From Chloroflexota bacterium (GTDB taxonomy: Bacteria; Chloroflexota; Chloroflexia; JAMDCE01): a stretch of DNA of 19,360 nt. The stretch's first letter is position 1, and the number at the start of each line of letters is the position of its first letter. The stretch is taken from the NCBI GenBank assembly GCA_023489135.1, contig JAMDCE010000548.1:1-19360 (forward strand). Reading direction: 5' to 3'. The notes beneath the pieces are model-generated. The model had not been told where the DNA came from and did not search any database. It worked only from the letters and a program-made list of their open reading frames with translations. The position numbers and the translations under genes were made by a program. This document shows positions 12,230-19,264 of this stretch, piece after piece.

Positions 12230-15200
12230 ATGCAAGAAATCACCCAGACGGGCGAGTCCTATGCTGCCCCGAATGAATCGGAGCCGGCTCCCCAAGTCTC
12301 GACTAGCGGCAACAGTATCGCTGCCTGGCGCGGCGTCGGCTTCGCCCTGGGTAGCCTGATCCTGGCTTTCGCGGCTCAGGCCTATTTCGAGGGTCAGCGG
12401 CAGTATTCGTGGGGTGGGGCTTTCCTGTATGCCGGCGCGGTGGTTCTCTTCCTCCTGGCGGTCCTCGGTATTGAGGGCATCGATATACATCCTCCATCGC
12501 GGGATTCGCTGGCAAAATGGCGACGAGACATCGTCGTCGAGTTGCGCAACTTGTGGTTGTGGGTGGCCGTTCCACAGGAGGATGGGCTGGGTCAGGCCCC
12601 AGGCCCGGGGATTGGCACATCGCCTGGCGAGCTTCCGCAGGACCATATCGGGGTCGGGCCGGATGGCGACGGCGAATCCGGACCGTTTGAGGACAAGGAA
12701 GGTGCGCCTGACCAGGATGCCCGGGTTCATTCACATTCGACCCCGAGTGCGGGACGATGGCTAAGGTGGCGCACGGCCTTCGAAGGGCTAGGTTTCGGCC
12801 GATCCGCGATCCTCCCGGCCGATCAAGCGCGGTCGGACGACGTCGGCGCGAAAACCGCCTGGCGCACTTGCCTTGTGGAATGGGCCGCCATTTTCCTCGT
12901 GGTGCTCGCTTTCTGCTCCAGATTTCTGGACCTCGGGAGTCGACACGTCCTGAACGGCAACGAATCTGAGATCGTCCAGGCTCTTGATTGGCTGTTATTC
13001 AAGTCTATCACTATGCACGGCCAGTTCCCGCTGTGGAATCCCTATCTGCGCGCAGGTCAGCCGTTTGCTGCCGATCCGTTTCTCCACGCCTACAATCCCC
13101 TGGCCACGCTACCGGTGATTATCTTCGGAGTAGCGGATGGCGTCAAGATCGCCTTGTTTCTGAGCTTTCTGTTCGCGGGCTTGGGGATGTGGTGGCTCTG
13201 TAAAGTCTCTAGCGTCGGAACCGTGGTGCGAGTGTGGGCCGCGTTGAGCTACGCCTTCACTGGCCAGGCGGTCGCCCGCTTTTTCCAGGGCGAGTACGAT
13301 TTTGTCCTAGGCTTTGCCTGGATTCCCTGGGCTCTGGCCGGGTTGATGGCCGCGACGGAAACGCGGCGCCCGCGCCACATAGCGGTAGCGGTCATCTCGA
13401 TGGCTTTGCTCTTTTTCTCTGGCAACGTCTACTACAGCTTCTATATGCTTCTGGTGGTCGCATTGTTTGTGCCGATCGCGCTGGTTCGAGTGAAGCGGCA
13501 GGATCCCTTCTTGATCTTCGACCGGGGCAAAACCTGGATCCTGCTGATCATCGCTCTCTTGAGCGTTGGGCTTGTCGCCATTCAATTGCTTCCTCTGGGC
13601 GAGTTCTGGCCACGCATGGCTAAACAGATCGACGTGGAGGCGAAAGGCGCTCACTCGCTGGGCCAAATACTCCTCGATTATTTGTCGACCGATGCGCGAC
13701 GAGCCGACGCGGTCACTACCCTTCCTCCCGAGGAGTTTTACTCCTACACTGGGCTCGGACCGTTTGTCGGATTCCTCTTGTTGCCGCTGGCGGTCTGGAA
13801 ACGTGACAAGAGGCTCTTACTCTTCCTTGGCCTATTGCTTGCCTTGGTCGTGGCCTGGGTCGACATACGAGACATGCCCTGGCGCGAACTGTACAGTCGC
13901 AACGGCATCCTAAATCAGTTCCGATATCCAACGCGCATCCTCATCTACGGCGCCTGCGCCATTATCCTCCTGGCGGCCCTGGGGCTCGACTCGCTCTGGA
14001 AGCTAATGCGTGTAGGAGTAGAACGTAGAGCGGGAGCCGTCCAGTCCGCGGTTCGCGGGTCTCTTCCTCGTGTTGGGCCCGTTGTGCTGTGCGCGTTCAT
14101 GGTCTGGTCGGTCGCCGATATCTACACACACAATCGGCAGGTGATCGGCACCCATGAGCGCTACGAGATTTCACACGATCTGGTAGGCTGGTTGGCTCAA
14201 CATGATAACTCGCTATATTACGTTGGCACGCCTAACAACTGGCATGGCCCCTTTTTCCAGAACGAGGTGCGCAACATTGACTCCTGGTATGGCTTTGAAT
14301 TCGTGCGCTATGATCCCAATATGCCGGGCCAACGGCCGGTGCGCGCCCGGCCAAACTACGTGATACTCGGCAACGATCGTGCGCCGGTCGAGACAGACGC
14401 GGTTGCAGTTCGACGTACTGCCACTCATACCATTTACAGGTTGCCGTCCAGTCTACCCTACGCCTTTGCCATTCAGAACGAAAAGCTATCGGGCGCTCCG
14501 CAAGACCGAGAGGTACAAAGTAACGAAGTCACTGCTGTGACCGCAGTGGCATCGGGGCCTAACAGCGTGGAGATAGTCTCCCAGGGGAACTCGGGCTCGA
14601 CTCTCGTGGTGTTGTCCAACATGTATCCCGGCTGGCAGGTTCAGGTGGACGGCCGCGAGCAACCGCTCAGAAACGTGGGCGGCTACGTTGCCGCAGACCT
14701 TCAGCCGGGCTTGCACAAGTACGTCTTCACTTTCAGCTCAACCCCTTTCAATCTCGGCCTCGTCATCAGCCTGCTGGCCCTAATCGCGACATTGGGTCTG
14801 TTGGTCCCGGATCTTCTCGTGGGCTTGAGGAAGACTACGCAGCGCCTTCGCACCCTCAGCCCATCCTTTGGGTCGATTTCCCCGCGCACGGCCGAGTCAT
14901 GGCGTGGAGGGAGCGGAGGGATCAGATCTTCGTGGCTGCCTGTTTTCAATTTACTGGCCAGTTCTAGGAAGATCGACGTGTTAGACAAGCTGGGCATTAT
15001 CCTGTTCATCTTGGCGCTGGGAGTTTACGGCCTAACTCGTCTCCTGGCCCTCGATCAGTTCCCTATTTACTTCTTTTCGGACGAAGCCGTGCAGACGAAC
15101 CTGGGCCTGGAGCTGGTGCGCCGCGGCTTCCACGACGCCAGAGGCGTGTTTTTGCCCCCGTTCTTCCCCAACGGGCCCTACTGGAACCTGAGCCTGACGG

Positions 15201-16444
15201 TCTACTTGCAGGGGATTATGGCTTCACTTTTCGGCTCCTCGATTGTGGTGACCCGAGCGACCTCGGCGATCCTGGAGCCTATCCAGCGCGGTGGCGGTCG
15301 GGCTAACCTGCAAGCTGGTCTTCAAGATGCGCTTCTGGTGGCTGTCGGTCTTAATCCTGGCTACCTTTCCGGCGTGGTTCTTGCACTCGCGGACGGCCTT
15401 CGAGACCGTCACCATGGTTTCGTTTTACAGCTGGTTTGTGCTGTTCTATCTGCTCTACCGTTGTCGCTCGGCGCGTTACCTCTATCCGGCCATCGTTGCC
15501 GGGGGCGCGGTGTTCTACTCGTATGCCAACGGCCAGGCGATCATGGCCATCACGGCTTTGCTCCTGTCGATTTCCGACTTCCGGTATCATTTCCAGAACC
15601 GGAGGACGGTGGGCAAGGGGCTGTTGCTGGTTCTGGTCCTGGCGGTGCCCTATCTGCGCTTCCGTATGGAGCACCCCGAAGCTATGGTATCGCAGCTGCG
15701 CATTCTCGATTCATACCTGCTTCGCAACACCCCGCTCCCGGACAAGGTGTCGAAGTTCATTGCTACCTACGCCTACGGGTTGTCCCCCAACTACTGGTTC
15801 TTTCCCAACGCTCACGATCTCATCCGGCACCAGTGGCGGGATTCAGGGAATCTGCCGCTCGTCACGTTGCCGTTCTGGTTGCTGGGACTGGCTTTCGCGT
15901 GCCGGCGCCTCAGGACTTCGGCATATCGCACGCTGTTGGTAGCCACGCTGGCTGCGCCGTTTGGAGCCGCGCTGGCGGACATTTCGATCACCCGCGTGCT
16001 GGCGTTCATCATACCGGCCAGCATATTTGTGACATTGGGCCTGGACTGGGTTCTCAGTTGGGCGAAATCCAAGGAAGTGCGCGCGGCAAGCATGATCGCT
16101 GGTTTCCTGGTGGGAGCCTTGGCCGGTTTGAGCATGCTGCAAATGGCGCTGGCCAATGGCCCGCTGTGGTACCCAAACTATGGATTGTACGGGATGCAGT
16201 GGGGCGCCAAGCAGCTTTTCGAGGTCATTCCACAGTACCTAAAAGGGTCTTCGGGTGTCCACGTGTATCTGACGCCGACCTGGGCCAACGGCACCGACAT
16301 CTTTCTGCCGTTCTTTGTGCCCAACGATTCGCGGGTGCAGACGCAGAACGTGGACGGCTGGATTTTCGAGCGACGGCCGCTGGACGACTCGGCCATTTTC
16401 GTGATGACTCCCGAGGAATACCGGCGCGCGCAGGCAAGCAATAA
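12230..16444 (+). CDS. YfhO-like / GT-C giant membrane protein, 5' reading frame of a frameshifted gene
   Basis: The frame runs from 12218 (GTG) to 16444, but the authentic part ends near 15275, where the protein continues in another frame (next entry). ATG 12230 is preferred because AAGGAG lies just upstream (3-nt gap, tight); GTG 12218 has no such site. The first part has two helices (WRGVGFALGSLILAF, GGAFLYAGAVVLFLLAVLGI), a polar linker, then a many-helix YfhO-like module: NESEIVQ, FPLWNPYLRAGQPFAADPFLHAYNPLATLP, LLFFSGNVYYSFYMLL, NQFRYPTRILIYGACAIILLAALGLDSL, and a periplasmic beta region ending MYPGWQVQVDGREQPLRNVGGY. YfhO-type proteins resemble GT-C glycosyltransferases that use polyprenyl-linked sugars. 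From about 14970 a second module begins (FFSDEAVQ with the Asp-Glu typical of GT-C first loops). Residues past 15275 in this frame are out of frame. Confidence 0.8.
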   Translation: MQEITQTGESYAAPNESEPAPQVSTSGNSIAAWRGVGFALGSLILAFAAQAYFEGQRQYSWGGAFLYAGAVVLFLLAVLGIEGIDIHPPSRDSLAKWRRDIVVELRNLWLWVAVPQEDGLGQAPGPGIGTSPGELPQDHIGVGPDGDGESGPFEDKEGAPDQDARVHSHSTPSAGRWLRWRTAFEGLGFGRSAILPADQARSDDVGAKTAWRTCLVEWAAIFLVVLAFCSRFLDLGSRHVLNGNESEIVQALDWLLFKSITMHGQFPLWNPYLRAGQPFAADPFLHAYNPLATLPVIIFGVADGVKIALFLSFLFAGLGMWWLCKVSSVGTVVRVWAALSYAFTGQAVARFFQGEYDFVLGFAWIPWALAGLMAATETRRPRHIAVAVISMALLFFSGNVYYSFYMLLVVALFVPIALVRVKRQDPFLIFDRGKTWILLIIALLSVGLVAIQLLPLGEFWPRMAKQIDVEAKGAHSLGQILLDYLSTDARRADAVTTLPPEEFYSYTGLGPFVGFLLLPLAVWKRDKRLLLFLGLLLALVVAWVDIRDMPWRELYSRNGILNQFRYPTRILIYGACAIILLAALGLDSLWKLMRVGVERRAGAVQSAVRGSLPRVGPVVLCAFMVWSVADIYTHNRQVIGTHERYEISHDLVGWLAQHDNSLYYVGTPNNWHGPFFQNEVRNIDSWYGFEFVRYDPNMPGQRPVRARPNYVILGNDRAPVETDAVAVRRTATHTIYRLPSSLPYAFAIQNEKLSGAPQDREVQSNEVTAVTAVASGPNSVEIVSQGNSGSTLVVLSNMYPGWQVQVDGREQPLRNVGGYVAADLQPGLHKYVFTFSSTPFNLGLVISLLALIATLGLLVPDLLVGLRKTTQRLRTLSPSFGSISPRTAESWRGGSGGIRSSWLPVFNLLASSRKIDVLDKLGIILFILALGVYGLTRLLALDQFPIYFFSDEAVQTNLGLELVRRGFHDARGVFLPPFFPNGPYWNLSLTVYLQGIMASLFGSSIVVTRATSAILEPIQRGGGRANLQAGLQDALLVAVGLNPGYLSGVVLALADGLRDRHHGFVLQLVCAVLSALPLSLGALPLSGHRCRGRGVLLVCQRPGDHGHHGFAPVDFRLPVSFPEPEDGGQGAVAGSGPGGALSALPYGAPRSYGIAAAHSRFIPASQHPAPGQGVEVHCYLRLRVVPQLLVLSQRSRSHPAPVAGFRESAARHVAVLVAGTGFRVPAPQDFGISHAVGSHAGCAVWSRAGGHFDHPRAGVHHTGQHICDIGPGLGSQLGEIQGSARGKHDRWFPGGSLGRFEHAANGAGQWPAVVPKLWIVRDAVGRQAAFRGHSTVPKRVFGCPRVSDADLGQRHRHLSAVLCAQRFAGADAERGRLDFRATAAGRLGHFRDDSRGIPARAGKQ

Positions 16445-16988
16445 GTTCAAGCGAATCCAGATCGATCGCAAGCTTCCTTATCCTAACGGCCAGGACGGCT
16501 TCTTCTTCGTGCGTCTGGCCTACGTGGACGACGTCGACCGCGTCTTCGCCGCGGAGAAAGAGGCGCGCCGTCGGCCGGTGGTCGAACAGGCTACCGTTGG
16601 TGGCGAATCGGTTACTGTGCGCCATTCGCTGTTTGAAGCCGGGCGGCTGGTCGATATACTCGACGGCGACACGTCCACGTTGGTCCGGGTAATGGAGGCG
16701 AATCCGGCCCTGGTGGAATTCGAGTTCCCCAATCCACATTCATTTACCGGCCTCAGCGCGGACTTCGGCCATATGGACTTCACGGTGAGCGTTTCGCTTT
16801 ACGCGGGCGAGAATGCCACTCCCGCAACCTATAGCCAGACCTATCGTGGCCTTCCCGGGGATCCCCACATCGAATTGCCCTTTGGAACTCCGCCGCCACA
16901 GGTCACCAGGGTACGCATCGAAATCCAGGATTTGAACAGCGGCGAGAGGGCCAAGATTCACATTCGCGAAATCGCGCTCAAGCAATAG
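15291..16988 (+). CDS. GT-C glycosyltransferase module, 3' reading frame of the frameshifted gene
   Basis: This frame continues the gene that starts at 12230. Joining ...TRATSAIL (frame 1, to 15274) with SLSSAVAVGLTCKLVFKMRF (from 15276) gives a smooth GT-C/ArnT/PMT-like sequence if one G of the GG at 15274-15275 is removed. The GTG at 15291 has no ribosome binding site, so this is not an independent gene. It has about eight hydrophobic segments (WLSVLILATFPAWFL, FYSWFVLFYLLYRC, MAITALLLSI, LLLVLVLAVPYLRF, LPLVTLPFWLLGLAFA, VLAFIIPASIFVTLGLDWVL, and others), then a soluble C-terminal part of about 240 residues including a beta-rich end (SFTGLSADFGHMDFTVSVSLY). The intact product would be about 1,585 residues. 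A single-base sequencing error or a recent null mutation are the likely explanations. Confidence 0.8.
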   Translation: MAVGLTCKLVFKMRFWWLSVLILATFPAWFLHSRTAFETVTMVSFYSWFVLFYLLYRCRSARYLYPAIVAGGAVFYSYANGQAIMAITALLLSISDFRYHFQNRRTVGKGLLLVLVLAVPYLRFRMEHPEAMVSQLRILDSYLLRNTPLPDKVSKFIATYAYGLSPNYWFFPNAHDLIRHQWRDSGNLPLVTLPFWLLGLAFACRRLRTSAYRTLLVATLAAPFGAALADISITRVLAFIIPASIFVTLGLDWVLSWAKSKEVRAASMIAGFLVGALAGLSMLQMALANGPLWYPNYGLYGMQWGAKQLFEVIPQYLKGSSGVHVYLTPTWANGTDIFLPFFVPNDSRVQTQNVDGWIFERRPLDDSAIFVMTPEEYRRAQASNKFKRIQIDRKLPYPNGQDGFFFVRLAYVDDVDRVFAAEKEARRRPVVEQATVGGESVTVRHSLFEAGRLVDILDGDTSTLVRVMEANPALVEFEFPNPHSFTGLSADFGHMDFTVSVSLYAGENATPATYSQTYRGLPGDPHIELPFGTPPPQVTRVRIEIQDLNSGERAKIHIREIALKQ

Positions 16989-17008
16989 AAACCGGAGGAG
17001 GAGAACCG

Positions 17009-17731
17009 ATGGCAAACATCGACGAAATCCTGGATGGCGTTTATCGCATCGCCACCTACGACGACAAGATTGGCATGTTCTTCAACCAGTACCTCATCAA
17101 GGACGAGAAGAACACCCTGGTCCATACCGGCTCGGCGCTCATTTTCGACGACGTTCTCGCCTGTATTAAGAAGGTGATAAGCCCCGAGGATGTCGCCTAT
17201 GCCTTTGTCTCCCATTTCGAGGCCGACGAGTGTGGGGCGCTGCAGAAGCTGATGGCCGTGGCCAAGAACATGCTCCCGGTTGGACCCGCCGTTACCGCTC
17301 GCCAGCTGGCGGGATTTGCCATCTGCAACAACACCGTCGTAAAGAGCGAAGGTGACACCCTCGATCTGGGCCGCCGACAGCTCAGCTTCATAACCTACCC
17401 CTCCGAGATGCACCTCTGGGATGGACTGCTGGCCTACGAGCAAGTCGATCAAATCCTCTTCACGTCGGATCTGTTCGTCAGACGCGGGCCGGTGGCCGGA
17501 CCCATCGTCTCGGCGAGGGCCGACGAAGTCCTGGATATCGCCAGAGCCTCGGTTCCTTCGGACGAAGCCCGGGCGGAGCTTCTGGCCAAGCTCAAGGCCC
17601 TGAAGATAAGCATCTTTGCCCTGGGCCACGGCCCCGCGCTCCTGCAGCGCCCACCCAGGTGCCGGGAAGTCCGGCTCATGTGCAACAGCCTCGTCACGAT
17701 CCATGGCGCCACGCAAGAGTACCATTGCTAG
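17009..17731 (+). CDS. Diiron oxygen-binding (flavodiiron-like) metallo-beta-lactamase-fold protein
   Basis: A 240-residue stand-alone metallo-beta-lactamase-fold protein of the flavodiiron/ODP type, without the flavodoxin domain of full flavodiiron proteins. All six diiron ligands can be placed: His69, Glu71 and Asp73 in SHFEADECG, His135 in YPSEMHLWDG, Asp154 in LFTSDLF, and His207 in GHGP. The His that normally follows the Asp in HxExDH (not a ligand) is Glu74, as in oxygen-sensing ODP proteins. Such proteins bind O2 or reduce O2/NO, often as part of anaerobe redox sensing. ATG 17009 has GGAGGAGG about 6 nt upstream and lies 20 nt after the glycosyltransferase stop, so the two are probably co-transcribed. 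The partner reductase or flavodoxin is not visible. The protein probably has a sensor or oxygen-scavenging role in an anaerobe. Confidence 0.85.
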   Translation: MANIDEILDGVYRIATYDDKIGMFFNQYLIKDEKNTLVHTGSALIFDDVLACIKKVISPEDVAYAFVSHFEADECGALQKLMAVAKNMLPVGPAVTARQLAGFAICNNTVVKSEGDTLDLGRRQLSFITYPSEMHLWDGLLAYEQVDQILFTSDLFVRRGPVAGPIVSARADEVLDIARASVPSDEARAELLAKLKALKISIFALGHGPALLQRPPRCREVRLMCNSLVTIHGATQEYHC

Positions 17732-17776
17732 ACAGCGCTATTGATGTTAGTATGTCCGTCGAGTGGAGGGCATTGT

Positions 17777-18808
17777 ATGCCGAAAAAGAGTGCGGGCGGC
17801 GGCGACCAAGGCGAACCCGGCGATAACGATATCGAGAATATGCTGCGTAGCTTAGGCAAAACGACCACGGGAGGCGCACCTATGTCAACCCTATCTGGGG
17901 GAATAATGAAGTCAAAAAGACAAAGCACCATGCAGCTCGTCGGCTGCACCACGGTCGCGGTTGTCGCTCTTCTATTCGTCATCGGAATCTTCATGTCCGG
18001 TTTTGTGGTCACGGCGGGCAACGTGGGCGTGGTGACCACCTTCGGCAGGGTCGAGCCGGGGGTTCTCTATCCCGGCTTTCACTTGCGACTTCCCTTCGTG
18101 AACCAGATACATCAGATCGACGTGCGAGTTCAGCCCCATCCCTTCAAGGAAATCGACGCGGCCAGCATGGAGCAGCAAAGCGTCAAGCTAACGGGAATGA
18201 TGAACTATCACCTCGATCCGGCGCAGGCCAACGACCTGTATCAGAGGGTGGGATTGGATTTCGCGACCAAGGTTATCGATCCCGCCTTTAGCGACTTCAT
18301 CAAGGAGGTGGTGCCGCAGTATCGCGCCGCCGAGATACTTCAAAAGCGCGACGAAGTCCGCCGGTACACCAAAGAGAAGCTGGCCCAGAACCTGGAGCGC
18401 TACGGGATTATCGTGGACGACATCTACATCAGCAACATCGCTTTCAGCCCCGAATACCAGCAGGCCATCGAGCAGAAGCAGACCGCGCAGCAGAACGTGG
18501 GACGCGAGGAACAGATGCTGGCTCAGAAAGAGATTCAAGCCAAGCAGAAGCTGGTCGATGCCAAAGCCGACGCCGATTCTTCCATCGAGCGAGCCAGGGG
18601 CGAGGCCGAGTCCAATCGCGTGCGGGCCCAGAGCATCACGCCGGAGCTCATCCGCTACCTGGAGACGACCAAGTGGGACGGCAAGCTACCGCAGGTGGCG
18701 GGCGGCGCAACCCCATTGGTGAGCATCGGGCAGCCTGTCTCGCCAACCCCGCCGAGCCCTGGCCAACCCGGGTCGCCTGCACCGGCTCCTTCCGGGGGAG
18801 GTAGATGA
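17777..18808 (+). CDS. SPFH/band 7 (HflK/stomatin-like) membrane protein
   Basis: A 343-residue SPFH-domain protein. The start at ATG 17777 has GGAGG 7 nt upstream. Residues 1-45 are Gly-rich and polar and contain GDNDIENMLRSLGK, which resembles the N-terminus of HflK (G-rich followed by DLDxxLRxL). A single membrane helix follows (about 52-78), then the SPFH domain (GVVTTFGRVEPGVLYPGFHLRLPFVNQIHQIDVRVQP...), a long charged coiled-coil region rich in Ala, Gln, Lys and Glu (about 230-280), and a Pro/Gly/Ser-rich tail. SPFH proteins assemble into large ring-shaped cages in the membrane and often modulate FtsH or form microdomains. Two further in-frame ATGs with good Shine-Dalgarno sites (17882 with GGGAGG, and 17906 with GGGGG) could give a short form lacking the HflK-like head. 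It overlaps the next gene by 4 nt. Confidence 0.9.
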   Translation: MPKKSAGGGDQGEPGDNDIENMLRSLGKTTTGGAPMSTLSGGIMKSKRQSTMQLVGCTTVAVVALLFVIGIFMSGFVVTAGNVGVVTTFGRVEPGVLYPGFHLRLPFVNQIHQIDVRVQPHPFKEIDAASMEQQSVKLTGMMNYHLDPAQANDLYQRVGLDFATKVIDPAFSDFIKEVVPQYRAAEILQKRDEVRRYTKEKLAQNLERYGIIVDDIYISNIAFSPEYQQAIEQKQTAQQNVGREEQMLAQKEIQAKQKLVDAKADADSSIERARGEAESNRVRAQSITPELIRYLETTKWDGKLPQVAGGATPLVSIGQPVSPTPPSPGQPGSPAPAPSGGGR

Positions 18809-19026
18809 TCGAGCTGATCGGCATTGCGCTGATAATCCTCCTGATAGTCGTATCGGCGGTAATGTACCTCTTTGTGTACTACTTCCGATACCGCTGGCAG
18901 TTGAGGGACCTGGAACAGGAGAATCGCCGCCTTCTCGATCAGGTGCTGATGCTCGAGCGGGAAAACAAGCTGTTGCGGGAGTCCGCTTCCGGTCCTCGTG
19001 AGAGGCTGGAAGCCGGCCGAGAGTAG
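18805..19026 (+). CDS. Small single-pass membrane coiled-coil protein
   Basis: A 73-residue ORF whose ATG overlaps the TGA of the SPFH gene (ATGA), implying translational coupling; GGGGGAGG lies just upstream. Residues 3-28 form one strongly hydrophobic helix (IGIALIILLIVVSAVMYLFVYYF), followed by a leucine-zipper-like coiled coil (LRDLEQENRRLLDQVLMLERENKLLRES, about 34-61). The layout resembles small accessory membrane proteins that pair with larger membrane complexes. The overlap suggests it is a partner of the SPFH protein, but no family is recognised. Confidence 0.78.
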   Translation: MIELIGIALIILLIVVSAVMYLFVYYFRYRWQLRDLEQENRRLLDQVLMLERENKLLRESASGPRERLEAGRE

Positions 19027-19047
19027 GGGCACGGCGCGTCGCAGGAT

Positions 19048-19075
19048 AAGGAGCGGCCTGTAGCAGCAGGTCCTT
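19048..19075 (+). terminator. Possible hairpin after the SPFH operon
   Basis: AAGGA (19048-19052) pairs with TCCTT (19071-19075) and CCTG (19057-19060) with CAGG (19067-19070), around a 6-nt loop with a 4-nt bulge on the left arm. No run of T follows, so an intrinsic terminator is not established; it begins 22 nt after the last stop codon. Confidence 0.3.
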
Positions 19076-19123
19076 AACGCGTGATGCGCATTAGTAGACG
19101 AATCAAAGGATTCGGACGCGGCA

Positions 19124-19264
19124 GGGCGACCGGCCGGTCGCCCCTACGATCCACTGCGTAGCTTGATGTTGGTCAGGAACGGGGTCGGACCACTACCATC
19201 AGAATCGACAGCGATACTCGTTTTGAAGCGCTTTCGCCCGGGCATCTCGTAGGGGCGACCGGCC
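19124..19264. repeat. Palindromic repeat pair, unit 3 (right palindrome interrupted by IS end)
   Basis: The perfect palindrome GGGCGACCGGCCGGTCGCCC (19124-19143) is followed by CTAC. After 101 nt come GTAG and GGGCGACCGGCC (19253-19264), which then breaks into the IS end instead of GGTCGCCC. The right flank CATCTCGTAGGGGCGACCGG is identical to that of unit 1 (7645-7664). Confidence 0.8.

Noticed and set aside
15260..15300. Programmed ribosomal frameshift in the glycosyltransferase gene
   Set aside because: No slippery heptamer, stop-proximal pause or stimulatory hairpin is evident; a one-base error or mutation explains it more simply.
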